Source: Agrobacterium salinitolerans (lineage in GTDB: Bacteria > Pseudomonadota > Alphaproteobacteria > Rhizobiales > Rhizobiaceae). From it: DNA of 64,000 nucleotides. Under the pieces are notes generated by a model. That model was not told the DNA's origin. It worked only from the letters and a program-made list of their open reading frames with translations, and searched no databases. The stretch is taken from assembly GCF_002008225.1 (NCBI RefSeq), contig NZ_MRDH01000015.1:1-64000 (forward strand). Reading direction: 5' to 3'. Shown here in pieces: positions 35,344-45,403 of this stretch. The position numbers and the translations under genes are program-made. Every line of letters begins with the position of its first letter. Within the stretch, counting starts at the first letter, position 1.

Positions 35344-36258
35344 CTATTCATGTTCCTTCAGCCATGACCAGACGCCGGCAATCCCCTCTCTCAAACCTAT
35401 CTTTGGCTCCCAGTCAAAATCCATCTTTGCCCGCTCTATGTCGAGAACGGATACTGGAACGTCGAGGCTTCGATGAGGCTTATAGACTATTGGAATGGGA
35501 TTACCCGTAATCTCCTGTACGATTTCCGCGATGTGGAGGACGGAAGTCCCAGTTCCGCTACCCCCGTTGTAGACGCCGACCCTGTCACTGAGAAGCGCGG
35601 TGACGCATAGGCTGCTAAGGTCTTTGACGTGAATATAGTCGCGAATCGTGGAGCCATCTCCCCATATTTCGATGGGCTGGTGCTTCAGGGCAAGGTTGAG
35701 ATATGTGCCTATTATGCCTTGGACGCCCAGGTTACCCTGATAGAGACCGTAAGGATTGGAGGCTCGGATCACAACAGGCCGTATACCGGCCTTGATCTCA
35801 TAGAGTTTAAGATAGGACTCTATCGCAACCTTCACTACGCCATACGAACATATCGGATCGAGTATATGCCCCTCCGGAATTGGGACCTCCTGCGGCTTGC
35901 CGTAGACAGTTCCACCCGACGATAGGTAGAGAATGCGGGTTACATTGCATGCTGCCATATCCTCGAGGAGGCTCAGGGTTCCGAGAAGATTAAGCTCAAC
36001 ATCCTTGCCGGGGTCCTTATCTCCCGTGGACGGCACCGTCCCGCTGACAAGATGCGCCACGGCGCCGACATCCACCAGAAGCTCGCGCATCAGCTGGCTA
36101 TCAGCCAACTCTCCCGAAACATACTGCACACCTGCCGGCAGCGGACGAACAGGAAGACGGCTTCTTCCCAGCACCTTCACCTCGTGTCCCGCGACCACCA
36201 AATCTTCGACAAGATGGTAGCCGATGAACCCACCGCCGCCGAGAACCAATATCTTCAT
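35344..36258 (-). CDS. NAD-dependent epimerase/dehydratase (GalE-like)
   Basis: A 304-residue extended SDR. The NAD site is KILVLGGGGFIGYHLVEDLV, with the active-site stretch LYLSSGGTVYG and the pair Tyr-Lys in SYGVVK. RASNPYGLYQGN and IWGDGSTIRDYIHVKDLS are typical of nucleotide-sugar epimerases. It ends the minus-strand polysaccharide block and follows the 1022-aa gene by 10 bases. The substrate, perhaps a UDP-sugar, is unknown. Its end converges on the WbbL-like gene. Confidence 0.88.
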   Translation of the reverse strand: MKILVLGGGGFIGYHLVEDLVVAGHEVKVLGRSRLPVRPLPAGVQYVSGELADSQLMRELLVDVGAVAHLVSGTVPSTGDKDPGKDVELNLLGTLSLLEDMAACNVTRILYLSSGGTVYGKPQEVPIPEGHILDPICSYGVVKVAIESYLKLYEIKAGIRPVVIRASNPYGLYQGNLGVQGIIGTYLNLALKHQPIEIWGDGSTIRDYIHVKDLSSLCVTALLSDRVGVYNGGSGTGTSVLHIAEIVQEITGNPIPIVYKPHRSLDVPVSVLDIERAKMDFDWEPKIGLREGIAGVWSWLKEHE

Positions 36259-36268
36259 AAAAAGCCTA

Positions 36269-39200
36269 TCACCTCATTTCGGCTGCGGAACGGCGGCGAC
36301 TTATAATCGAGTTATACTCATCTAGATACTCACTCGCCAACACATCTATATCATACGACTTTCCCAATATCCCGGCATTTTCCCGAAGTACTTCACGGAC
36401 CGCGCCATCGAGAATATTCTCCATTGCAACCGTTAGGTGGGCTATGAACCGATCATCATCACTTTCATTAGCGATGATGATCCCAGCCTGTTTGTCACCC
36501 ACCCGGGACATGGCTTTAATCTCGCCGATGTCGGTAGCGACGCATGGCACACCAACCTGCAGCGCCTGTATTAGGCAAAGAGGATAAGATTCTCCTGGAA
36601 AGCGCGTTGGGATTAGAGCAACATCGCTCATCCGGTACAGTCCGTGAATCTCCTTCACAAAGCCAAGAAAATGGATCGTTGGATCCGAAAGCGCCAATTG
36701 CTTTGCTGCCTCCGTTTCGGGACCGTCTCCAACCATAAGCAGGGCCATAGGTATATCAGGCCGTTTTTGCCGTAGAAGCAGATAGGCTTTCACCGCTTCA
36801 GACCAGCCCTTCCCTTCACGTCCTCTTGCAACTAGCGAAAAGACAACTGCATCTTCGCCTACACCTAATTGTGCACGAGTACTTGGAAATGCCGCCATAT
36901 CGATAGGCATAGCATTTTTTATTTTCAGAAATTTGTTTTTTGGGACCTGTATATTATTAAATGGCTCCAGATTCCGATCGGCAGTATACGCAAATCTGTC
37001 GATCTTTTTGCTCCATCGCGCGATCCTCTTTGTTCCAACATCCATCGCTTCGTACGAGCCGTGCAAAGTCGTTATATATGGAACGGAAATATCATCGCGC
37101 CTCAACAAAAATCCTTCAACATTCGCAACATGTGAATGCACGATCGATATGCCTGCATTTTCGATGAAGTTATCGACTCCCACATCACGTACCGCGTTTA
37201 CAGTATACACTGGAATGCCTGCATTCAGCATTCCCCGGACTTCCGGATGGTCGTCGGCATCATGTATCTGGAGTATCGAAACCATAGCGCCTTTACGGCG
37301 AAGCGCATTTGCGAGGTGTATCGGGAATATCTCCCCACCCCCGAAAGAAAAACCTAAAATCCCAATAAGAACATGAATGTTCTTTCGCTGCACGGCGCGT
37401 AGAGCAGGTTCATTTAGCATCGCATCGAAGTGCACCCCGACAATTCCCGCCCCCCTCGCAACCCTACGGCAAACTTCGATAAAGCGATCGAGGGTGTCGT
37501 CGGCAATATCCCAACGTTCCTTTAAGCTCGTCATCAGGCGGCTATATTCTCTATAATATTCCGGTTTAGATTGCGCGCTCTTACCTGAGGTATTGCTCCG
37601 ATGAATACGGAAATAGCTCACTGCGCTCGGCTCGTAAGCTATTTGACCACCGGCGGCTATAACGGAATAAAGATACCAATCTCCCATGATTTTAAAACTT
37701 CGCGCTTTTTCCCAAACTTCATTCGGAATATCGGAACGACGCCATAAACTACCGCCAACGTTTGCAATCACATTCTTCACACCGAAGCCGCCGCGAAACC
37801 ATTGCGCGGCCGGACGGACCGTACGACCATCCCAAATGCCAGGCTCGCTTTCTTCTCGGTATTGGTCCAGCCCCGCAAAGTAGTCGCCCTCCTCATTTAC
37901 AAACTGAGTCCGACCGAAGGCCAACATTACGCTGGGATCTCTAAATGTATTTATCGTCCGCTCGATAAATGTCGGCTCGCAGAAATCGTCACTTTCGCAG
38001 ATCCAAATGAGGTCACCCTTTGCCTGAGAATGCCCTTTTTGCCATTGGTGAAAAACATTTGCGGAGTTTACAGTATTATAGATGGCTTTAATTCGCTCTG
38101 GAAATCGCTTGACGTAGGAGTCGATGATCAGCCTGCTATCGTCGCTGGAACAGTCATCGAGCACAAGAATATCGATTAGCGGATATGTCTGAGCCAAGAT
38201 ACTATCTAGACGCTGCGGGAGATATCGTGCATGGTTGAAATTCGGCACAATCGCAGTTACCGTTACTCCACTACGCGCTTTGATATTCGATCGGCTGTCA
38301 GCGATTATTTTATTCGCCGTTATCTTCCGATAATATTCGACGCAAAATTGATCTACCTTGCGGGATAACAACATGGGATCACGTTTCTCGGCAGACTTCA
38401 AAAATCTTTTTCGCCGACGCGCATCAAAGACTTTAAAATTTGATAACGCATAAAGAATTCTAGCATAAATAAGTCGCTTCAATAGTTTTCCCAACGAAGC
38501 GTTGCTCATCCAATTACTTCGCTGAAGTGCGTCCACCTGTCCCGAAATATGATCGATGTCCCTCATCAGAGCATCAGACCACTGGGCCTTTTCCAACTCT
38601 AAATGCCTCAGAACCGTTTCAGTCGATTTGACACCTTGCGAGACAACCTCGCTCGCGCTGGTGTTCTCATCTGGAAGATCCCAAGTTGTGGTTGGCAAAT
38701 CAATAGGCGCCATGACTCCATTGTTAGTTGCGGCATTCTGGGCTATCGAATCAAATGAAGGTGGAACGTGGCTTTCCGACGTCAGGATCGAGTCAAAACT
38801 GACTCTTTGGCGGTAAATTGACATGTGATCGAAATCGCCTTCCAACACTTCGCGGAAATGTCGATTGAATAGTTCATTCGATAGGAGAGAACTAACCGGT
38901 CCAGCCGTTGCGCCACCTTTCTCCTCGGGCTTGAAGACAAGCAATACCCCGTCAGAACGCAAAACACGCTTTACCTCCTGTATAAAACGTTCATGATCCT
39001 TGACATTTTCTAACGTTCTAAAACAGACAATAACATCCACAGACGTGGGAGACGCGGGAATATCAATCCACGATCCGACTCTGAAGGAAATGTTTTCAGC
39101 GTTATACTTTGTGCGAGCATGAAGCACTGCTTCGTTTGAAGCTTCCACACCAACCGCCGACCGGCAAATTTCCGCTAAAAGTGCGGTTCCAGCCCCATCA

Positions 39201-39337
39201 CCGCTTCCCAAATCCAAAATATCTTTGCCTCTGACAGCATGTTTCGCCAGATGATATCGATGTAGACGCTCAATGCGGAAATCTCCATCGTTAGCCTGTA
39301 AATAACGTTCGCCGTCATAGTCAAGGTCTTTAGTCAT
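36269..39337 (-). CDS. Three-domain fusion: SAM methyltransferase, GT2 and GT4 glycosyltransferases
   Basis: A 1022-residue protein. Residues 35-180 form a SAM-dependent methyltransferase with motif DLGSGDG (42-48). Residues 190-350 are a linker with charged helices. Residues 358-580 are a family 2 glycosyltransferase (VTAIVPNFNHARYLPQRLDS; catalytic ESDD at 448-451). Residues 655-1000 are a GT-B family 4 glycosyltransferase (GILGFSFGGGEIFPIHLA, and VGDGPETEAAKQL with late EXGXPXE-like sequence FPGESYPLCLIQALQVGVP). No signal peptide or membrane helix is seen. It probably adds and modifies two sugars of the polymer; chain-terminating methylation is possible. The DNA is visibly AT-rich. Confidence 0.88.
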   Translation of the reverse strand: MTKDLDYDGERYLQANDGDFRIERLHRYHLAKHAVRGKDILDLGSGDGAGTALLAEICRSAVGVEASNEAVLHARTKYNAENISFRVGSWIDIPASPTSVDVIVCFRTLENVKDHERFIQEVKRVLRSDGVLLVFKPEEKGGATAGPVSSLLSNELFNRHFREVLEGDFDHMSIYRQRVSFDSILTSESHVPPSFDSIAQNAATNNGVMAPIDLPTTTWDLPDENTSASEVVSQGVKSTETVLRHLELEKAQWSDALMRDIDHISGQVDALQRSNWMSNASLGKLLKRLIYARILYALSNFKVFDARRRKRFLKSAEKRDPMLLSRKVDQFCVEYYRKITANKIIADSRSNIKARSGVTVTAIVPNFNHARYLPQRLDSILAQTYPLIDILVLDDCSSDDSRLIIDSYVKRFPERIKAIYNTVNSANVFHQWQKGHSQAKGDLIWICESDDFCEPTFIERTINTFRDPSVMLAFGRTQFVNEEGDYFAGLDQYREESEPGIWDGRTVRPAAQWFRGGFGVKNVIANVGGSLWRRSDIPNEVWEKARSFKIMGDWYLYSVIAAGGQIAYEPSAVSYFRIHRSNTSGKSAQSKPEYYREYSRLMTSLKERWDIADDTLDRFIEVCRRVARGAGIVGVHFDAMLNEPALRAVQRKNIHVLIGILGFSFGGGEIFPIHLANALRRKGAMVSILQIHDADDHPEVRGMLNAGIPVYTVNAVRDVGVDNFIENAGISIVHSHVANVEGFLLRRDDISVPYITTLHGSYEAMDVGTKRIARWSKKIDRFAYTADRNLEPFNNIQVPKNKFLKIKNAMPIDMAAFPSTRAQLGVGEDAVVFSLVARGREGKGWSEAVKAYLLLRQKRPDIPMALLMVGDGPETEAAKQLALSDPTIHFLGFVKEIHGLYRMSDVALIPTRFPGESYPLCLIQALQVGVPCVATDIGEIKAMSRVGDKQAGIIIANESDDDRFIAHLTVAMENILDGAVREVLRENAGILGKSYDIDVLASEYLDEYNSIISRRRSAAEMR

Positions 39338-39514
39338 TGTTTTCCTCGGCGGATACGCTGCCCTAGCCTGAAGGCGGATATCCTATTCCCCGAGTTAAGT
39401 CGAGAGATTGATCCAATATTCAAATATGAACTATTTGCTAGTCAACACTCGAATTCGCTATACGCTAAGCAGATGCCGCCCCAAGTCGCAGAAAACGTAT
39501 CGCCATACCAACCC

Positions 39515-40519
39515 CTAATAGGGCCGCGCTGCCAAGCCAACCAATTTCCCTTCATTTCCAGTGGGAGATAAGCCTATGATAGATCGCCAACTCAAAGCTG
39601 CTTCACAACTACTAATCAACCGGTCAGGTAGAATGACACTAAGAGGTTCGCGCGCTGAATCTGGCAGCGCAACGCACGCGCCATACTGCCACATTGCATA
39701 TGCGATTTTGCCTGCCTCTATCAGAGAGGAGTCTAGTGCATTCGCAAACATCTGCAGCGCCTGAGGTAAATCGTTTGTCAGTTGAAGTGACGCAAATCTC
39801 TGCCGGACCAAACGGGATGCCGTCAGTTGTGCGGACTCGTGCTGTGATGACACTGAACTTCCACTCACGCGATACTGGTAAAGAGGCTTCTCAACCATTG
39901 CAGGCTTGAAAAAACGTAGCCATGTACCCCATAGAGCGTAATCTTCACAATGCTGTACATCTGCCGCGTGAGAATATCCTCCCAGCAACTGATAAATCTC
40001 TCGTCGCGCTACGACGCTGCCGTGGGGAAACGGGCAGCCGCCTTCCACAAAAAAACTCAATATGCCCTTCCAGTCGCCTGGACGAATGTGATTGTCGATG
40101 AAGCCGCCCGTGGCATCAACGCGACTCATACCTGTAGCGACTATCGAGAGATCGCTATCTTCGGCAAATAGCTTCATTTGGTCTCGCAGCTTGCCGGGTA
40201 GCCAGCAATCGTCTGCGTCCATTCGACCAATGAACTCATATCGAGCATGCTTTATCCCGTGATTAAGAGCGAAAACAATACCACGATTGTGCGGCAATCG
40301 GATCCAACGCACCAAGTTTGCGGCAGAACCGACTTCATCCTTGAAATTTTCAACGGCTACAGGGCTACCATCATCAATCAGCAGTATCTCCAGCGGACCA
40401 GCATACTCCTGATCAGCAATTGATTGAATTGCGACCTTCAGCAAACCGATACTTTCTACTGATACATCCCTCATAAACACTGGCAGCAGGACGCTAATGC
40501 CGGGAAAGCGATCGTTCAT
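39515..40519 (-). CDS. Family 2 glycosyltransferase
   Basis: A 334-residue GT-A enzyme. The start ISVLLPVFMRDVSVESIGLL, the nucleotide-binding ILLIDDGSP, the RMDADD motif and GGYSHAADVQHCEDYALW are typical of O-antigen transferases. Its start overlaps the stop of the 728-aa gene (ATGA at 40516-40519). A 177-base AT-rich gap without an ORF separates it from the 1022-aa gene. Confidence 0.88.
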   Translation of the reverse strand: MNDRFPGISVLLPVFMRDVSVESIGLLKVAIQSIADQEYAGPLEILLIDDGSPVAVENFKDEVGSAANLVRWIRLPHNRGIVFALNHGIKHARYEFIGRMDADDCWLPGKLRDQMKLFAEDSDLSIVATGMSRVDATGGFIDNHIRPGDWKGILSFFVEGGCPFPHGSVVARREIYQLLGGYSHAADVQHCEDYALWGTWLRFFKPAMVEKPLYQYRVSGSSVSSQHESAQLTASRLVRQRFASLQLTNDLPQALQMFANALDSSLIEAGKIAYAMWQYGACVALPDSAREPLSVILPDRLISSCEAALSWRSIIGLSPTGNEGKLVGLAARPY

Positions 40520-42702
40520 TTTATCTCCAAGGGCCGGAAGAGATTTCGTGTCGCGTCAAGATGGGCAATCTCGTGAACATTCAGCGCTTTGCGTCTGTCT
40601 GTGGGGAAGTCTAAGACTTCCGCCCAAAACTGCGAAGCTCCAATTTTTTTTGCTTGGGACTTTCCACGTAAAACCACTTTGTTCGTACATTCTTCAAAAT
40701 GAGCGGGATCATTCCTTTGGGTGGTATTGCCATCTCCTAACAGCCTGTACTCCGAAACGACCTCAAACAGAGGGACACCTTTCCCTCCAGCCCCAACAAT
40801 CTGCACCAAGAAGTCCCAATCCTCAAGGTAATCGAGATCTTCGTCAAAACTGAGGTTCGATCCCAACACCAATTCAGTCCGCAGGAGATAGCTATGTATG
40901 GGTATAAAGTTGCCAACAAGAAGTGCAGTTGCTGGCAAGAGATTGTGCTGGATAAATGGCGCACCGAGCTGTGGCAAAGCGTTTGTCATACCATAGGCGA
41001 AATCAGCATCGTTCATTCTCACTGCGTCCGACAGTTGTTCACCAAACCGCGGAAGTAAATGATCGTCGTCGTCGAGAAAGCAAAGAAAATCATATGCGTC
41101 GGCGTGGTCTTTAAGATATTGCAGACCAACATTACAGGGATAACCCCGACGCCTGCCTAGGTCAGGCGCCGAAAGAACTACGGGTGAATTGTCCGCACCC
41201 TGGAAAAAATTAGCGGGCAGATTTCTCGCTACAAAATCGCGGGCAGCAACGCTCCCGTGAACAACGATGCAAGGCGTCATTGCGATAGATTGATCTCGTA
41301 CCGACTCGACCGCCGAGGCCAAAAGTTCCATGCGTTTCCCCTGTGTGCGAATAATGCACAGGGCGGTCGGCGTTTCTCTCAGTTTTGTTTTTGAGAACGC
41401 ACACGGGCGCTCGATTTTAAATTCATTGCGGAAAAATTCCATGCGCACTTTATCTGTCAGACGTGCCTGACGCTGTCGACGGCTAACGGAAACAGATCCG
41501 CCATGCCATCGATATCTATAAAGGTGATCTGAAATGCGCCCCAATTTTTCTTTAGCTGAAACCCTTAAAGCAAGATCGTAATCCTGAACTCCGGAGAAAC
41601 TCTCATCGAATCCGCCATATTCTTCAAACATGTCGACTGAGAAAGCGACAAGGTGACCCATCACCATTCCCGCACTGAAAATTTCCGTAGGCGCGTTATC
41701 CTGTTTTCTACGACGCAGTTCTGTCCCGGCATCGTCGATGTCGATCATAGCCGAACTGAAATATCGAACTCCGGGATTTGCCTTTATGGCTTGAGTTACC
41801 ACATCGACCGCGTTCGCTTCAATCATATCGTCGCAATCGAGCAACATCACCCAGGCGTTTCGTGCCGAACGAATCCCTTTATTCAAAGCAGCTGCAATGC
41901 CTATATTTTCGCCATCCGAAATTATCTGCACATGCCGGCGCAGGTCATCGGGAATAAAACTTAACAGATCTTCTTTCGAAAAACTCGGATCATCGTTCAC
42001 GACTACCCATTCAGGAAGGTCAGCAACGTTTTTGGCCGCCTCAAAACGAAAGAGCGCGGAGACGCTTTCTACGCATTTACGAAAGAAAACATCATGCTTG
42101 AAAAAGGGAGTGACTATGCTGAAGGTTGGCGCAACATTGGTCGGAATACTCGCCCGTACGGGTGCCCGTTCGAGAACATTGCGCACGACAGCTTCGCTGC
42201 CAGCAAGTATATGAAGGGGCTTTATGGAAAAATCCAGCTCCGAAGATCCAAATCGCTGACATATGTCCTGCGTCGCGAGGTCGTAAGCCGACGCGCCGCT
42301 GTACCCATTAAGACTGGAACCTGAAACCGAGGAGTTTCGAATAGACCTGAGTATACGTCTATATTTTTTTTTAACACGGAAATAAATTGAGAAGGGAAAT
42401 CTACCGGCCCGGCGAGCCAATATTTGACTCAGACGGTGCAGCTCACTCAGAATATGGTTATCTGCCCTCAGCGACGCAATTTTGATGGTTAGACTATTTA
42501 TTTCTGAGTTCTGATCGTCGATTTTCTTCTTAAGATCTTGAATTTTACGACTATTTTCAGCCTCAGTATACTCTAACAACCGATACTGAATATCAAAGTC
42601 TTTGTTGCCAAGTTGACCAGAATGGGCATTTATTCTTTCGGCGGCAACAAGTAATAGATCTTTATATTTATCAGTAACTCTGTTTTCTCTCGAATTTTCC
42701 AT
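40516..42702 (-). CDS. Large glycosyltransferase with tandem GT2 domains and N-terminal coiled coil
   Basis: A 728-residue protein. The N-terminal 130 residues contain a coiled-coil-like heptad region (RKIQDLKKKIDDQNSEINSL) and a basic segment. Two GT2 domains follow, one around VAPTFSIVTPFFKHDVFFRKCVESV with DCDD, and a second around PTALCIIRTQGKRMELLASAVESV with LDDDDH. I chose the ATG at 42702 because GGAGAG lies just upstream; the open frame begins at 42747 and overlaps the fkbM-type gene. The coiled coil may measure or anchor the enzyme; that is inference. Confidence 0.82.
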   Translation of the reverse strand: MENSRENRVTDKYKDLLLVAAERINAHSGQLGNKDFDIQYRLLEYTEAENSRKIQDLKKKIDDQNSEINSLTIKIASLRADNHILSELHRLSQILARRAGRFPFSIYFRVKKKYRRILRSIRNSSVSGSSLNGYSGASAYDLATQDICQRFGSSELDFSIKPLHILAGSEAVVRNVLERAPVRASIPTNVAPTFSIVTPFFKHDVFFRKCVESVSALFRFEAAKNVADLPEWVVVNDDPSFSKEDLLSFIPDDLRRHVQIISDGENIGIAAALNKGIRSARNAWVMLLDCDDMIEANAVDVVTQAIKANPGVRYFSSAMIDIDDAGTELRRRKQDNAPTEIFSAGMVMGHLVAFSVDMFEEYGGFDESFSGVQDYDLALRVSAKEKLGRISDHLYRYRWHGGSVSVSRRQRQARLTDKVRMEFFRNEFKIERPCAFSKTKLRETPTALCIIRTQGKRMELLASAVESVRDQSIAMTPCIVVHGSVAARDFVARNLPANFFQGADNSPVVLSAPDLGRRRGYPCNVGLQYLKDHADAYDFLCFLDDDDHLLPRFGEQLSDAVRMNDADFAYGMTNALPQLGAPFIQHNLLPATALLVGNFIPIHSYLLRTELVLGSNLSFDEDLDYLEDWDFLVQIVGAGGKGVPLFEVVSEYRLLGDGNTTQRNDPAHFEECTNKVVLRGKSQAKKIGASQFWAEVLDFPTDRRKALNVHEIAHLDATRNLFRPLEIK

Positions 42703-42731
42703 AAATCTCTCTCCATCTCCACCGCGAAGAA

Positions 42732-43487
42732 CTAAGTCATCAAACAAGTGGAGAAAATATTCTCACCGCGGATCACGAAATCTCTGTTGGAAAATGCAAT
42801 CGCTCGAAGAAAAGGGGCAAATGAAAGCTCCCCAGGCAACATCCAATCGTGCGGCTCGACGATTATAAGCGGCACCTTGTCAATCCAGCCAGTGTCATAG
42901 CTGAAGACATCTTTCTCCGCACCCTCAATATCAAGCTTGACAATGAAGGGTGTAAAAGCGCCGGAAAATTCGTTCAAGATATCCCCCACTGTTATTGAAG
43001 GGATTGCGTCGACGCCGGCCTGCTCTTTATCCAATGCGTGTGTGCGATAGCCCCATTCACCTTCAGATGGATTCGTAACCTCCACTAAGCCAAAACGGCC
43101 GCCGAGCGCGAAAGGGAGGGGCAGAATCGGTAAACCTTCCGTGTTGGCGACCAGAATTCGAAAATTGCCCAGTTCTGGTTCAATCGCAACAACCAATGAA
43201 TCAGGCACCTGTGCCACGAAGCTAATTGCGGAAAGTCCAATATTTGCACCCGCGTCTACTATTAGCGGCCTCTTCCCTGATTGGCGTATATCGCTTAACT
43301 TCGACAGTAATTTACCTTCACAGGGCAGGCCGGAAAGACTAAATGCGTTGTCCACAAAAATCTGGCCAACGATCTGAGAGTCCGTTGTCCCTCGCCGGAT
43401 AAACAAGCTGCGCTGCACTTGATTAACTTCAACGACGAGCCGGTCTATGTATAAGCCTTCCCCGAATTCCATATCGTTCATTTCCAA
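42732..43487 (-). CDS. FkbM-family SAM-dependent methyltransferase
   Basis: A 251-residue methyltransferase. The SAM motif is LIVDAGANIGLSAISF, followed by VVAIEPELGNFRIL, and the FkbM-typical late block is IVKLDIEGAEKDVF. FkbM enzymes O-methylate sugars or polyketides. Its place beside glycosyltransferases suggests methylation of a polymer residue. A 222-base AT-rich gap without a gene (43488-43709) precedes it and probably holds its promoter. Confidence 0.88.
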   Translation of the reverse strand: MEMNDMEFGEGLYIDRLVVEVNQVQRSLFIRRGTTDSQIVGQIFVDNAFSLSGLPCEGKLLSKLSDIRQSGKRPLIVDAGANIGLSAISFVAQVPDSLVVAIEPELGNFRILVANTEGLPILPLPFALGGRFGLVEVTNPSEGEWGYRTHALDKEQAGVDAIPSITVGDILNEFSGAFTPFIVKLDIEGAEKDVFSYDTGWIDKVPLIIVEPHDWMLPGELSFAPFLRAIAFSNRDFVIRGENIFSTCLMT

Positions 43488-43709
43488 ATTTTAGCCCTCA
43501 GGAAACCTAATATCTAGTCCATACGATTTTAGTCCTACGCAGTTCCGACGGCGAACTTATGCAGCAACTAAAAAGTACGTCGCACTTACAAAGCTCTCCA
43601 GAATAGAAGTCACACCGTCCAACTCAAGTTTTCCCACGACTATAATCGTAACATCTTTGCATCGTCTCTATAGAACAGATTCCCGCCGTTTTTGAGAACG
43701 AGATGGCTC

Positions 43710-44699
43710 TCAGCCATTTGATGCTTTGGCTGTATCTTCATTCTTAGATGTAAAAAGCCATAGAACCGCACCTGGAAGACTCGCTATGAGATACGCTACC
43801 CCTAGCAAAATCGAAGCAAGCGCTGCATGCCCGCCATCGACGCCATAAGCCGAAAAAAGTCCAACTGACGCCATCTCACGCAGGCCCCATCCACCAATTG
43901 AGACTGGTATCATTTGAACGAAGGTAAGAGCAAGCGCCACAGTGACTATGGTGAAGGTCGATTGATCTATAACAATCGCGCGCGCTACGATGACGAAGGC
44001 CAAAACCGAAAGGAGATGAACACCTACAGCATTAACAAGCACAATAAGGCAATTAGTCCGGCTGTTGAGTATAGTAAGCATGAAACGCAGGCCAGTCGCG
44101 ATTTTCACCATGAGCGGCCGCTCGCTAAATTTTTGCGGAAGCGGCTGCTCAAGCCGGCGAGCAAGCAGGTAGACGATGACAAGACCCGACGAAAGCGCCA
44201 AGGCAAGCGAGATAGTTATATATCTGTCAACTAGGCCATTTATATAAAAGACGGAGCCAACCAAAAGGATGGTGAGCGCAACGAGCGCGACCAAACGATC
44301 CACAACAACGCTGGCGATCGAGACATTGATGGGTACGCCACTACGCTGTGCATAAAATATTCGAATGGCATCGCCACCTACACCGGCGGGCAGAAACTGG
44401 TTCGCGAATACGGATACCCAAGTGATATTAATCAACCCACCAGTTGGCGGGCGCATGTTGTATGCAATCAGCACATGACGCCAGCGGATGCCGATCAACA
44501 CCGGTTGAAGAAGCAAGACCGCCGAGGCGCAAACGATCGCGGCGACATCCACGGATGTGATAGCTGGCAGCTGTGAACTGAACTTCAAATAGAGCACCAC
44601 CAAAATCGAGACGGACACCACGGTTTTGAGCGCAGCCGGCAGTGGCAGTAAAACGCGCGAGCGATTTTCTCCTATGATCCCACTCCTAGAACCAGTCAT
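43710..44699 (-). CDS. Lysylphosphatidylglycerol synthase TM/AglD-type membrane protein (flippase-like)
   Basis: A 329-residue polytopic protein of the PF03706 group, with about eight helices. Signature stretches are VSVFANQFLPAGVGGDAIRIFYAQR and LTFVQMIPVSIGGWGLREMASVGLFSAYGV. In LPS and teichoic-acid loci, members are thought to be involved in membrane lipid or glycan handling, perhaps flipping. I chose the ATG at 44699 because it overlaps the stop of the upstream gene (ATGA); the open frame starts at 44732. Confidence 0.82.
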   Translation of the reverse strand: MTGSRSGIIGENRSRVLLPLPAALKTVVSVSILVVLYLKFSSQLPAITSVDVAAIVCASAVLLLQPVLIGIRWRHVLIAYNMRPPTGGLINITWVSVFANQFLPAGVGGDAIRIFYAQRSGVPINVSIASVVVDRLVALVALTILLVGSVFYINGLVDRYITISLALALSSGLVIVYLLARRLEQPLPQKFSERPLMVKIATGLRFMLTILNSRTNCLIVLVNAVGVHLLSVLAFVIVARAIVIDQSTFTIVTVALALTFVQMIPVSIGGWGLREMASVGLFSAYGVDGGHAALASILLGVAYLIASLPGAVLWLFTSKNEDTAKASNG

Positions 44700-45403
44700 G
44701 ACGCAGTCGCTCTTATAAACAGTTCTCGCCAAAACGCCTTGATAAAGCGGAGCCCAGTAGGGATACTATGCGCCTGTGTGCCGCCAGCCACTCGCTGATG
44801 CTCAATGGTTGGAAACTCAGCGATCTTAAGACGGCTTTTAAATGACCTCATTGTCATCTGATATTCGATTGTATAGTCGGATGCGTCCAACGCCAAGCGA
44901 CTTGCCGCAGAAGCAGTAATCGCTCGATAGCCGTTGATGGAATCAGTTACGAACTTCCCTTGCCTGCGGAATGCAATATTGGCCAGGATGTTAAATACAT
45001 TGTTAGCCCACTTTCTGGGCTTGAGGAAATTGACGTCCTCTTCATTTACCGCGCCCTTCATCATTCGTGACGCAATTACTAGATCAGCGCCACTTTCAAG
45101 CAGCGGCCGAAATCTAGCCAAATCATCGACATCTTCGTTACCATCCGGAGAAAAGAACAAAAAAGCATCTGTATCTAGCCGTTCGAACGCAATAAGAAAG
45201 GCTTCCCCCCTGCCTCGCTTACTCTGGCCAAGAACGTTCACCCCACGCTCGATAAAATATTCGACTGTCCCATCCGTGGAACCACCGTCAATAACGACAA
45301 CCTCATCGAAACCGGACTCGGGCCCTGGCGCTGGCAGCCGCGGGTAGATCACCTCCACACATTCTCGTTCATTTCGGGTAAGAATGCACAACGTAATCTT
45401 CAT
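44696..45403 (-). CDS. Family 2 glycosyltransferase, dolichyl-phosphate mannose synthase-like
   Basis: A 235-residue GT-A enzyme, with MKITLCILTRNERECVEVIYP, VVVIDGGSTDGTVEYF and FFSPDGNEDVDDLARF (Asp-rich) as in DPM1-like enzymes. No membrane helices are seen. Such enzymes attach a sugar to a polyprenyl phosphate. The start at 45403 overlaps the upstream stop (ATGA) and was preferred to 45415. Its neighbour on the 3' side is the AglD-like membrane protein, a common pairing. Confidence 0.85.
   Translation of the reverse strand: MKITLCILTRNERECVEVIYPRLPAPGPESGFDEVVVIDGGSTDGTVEYFIERGVNVLGQSKRGRGEAFLIAFERLDTDAFLFFSPDGNEDVDDLARFRPLLESGADLVIASRMMKGAVNEEDVNFLKPRKWANNVFNILANIAFRRQGKFVTDSINGYRAITASAASRLALDASDYTIEYQMTMRSFKSRLKIAEFPTIEHQRVAGGTQAHSIPTGLRFIKAFWRELFIRATAS

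Noticed and set aside
35333-35348. Hairpin AATAGC-AATC-GCTATT between two convergent genes
   Set aside because: The stem is only six AT-rich base pairs and overlaps the stop of the epimerase gene; not convincing as a terminator.
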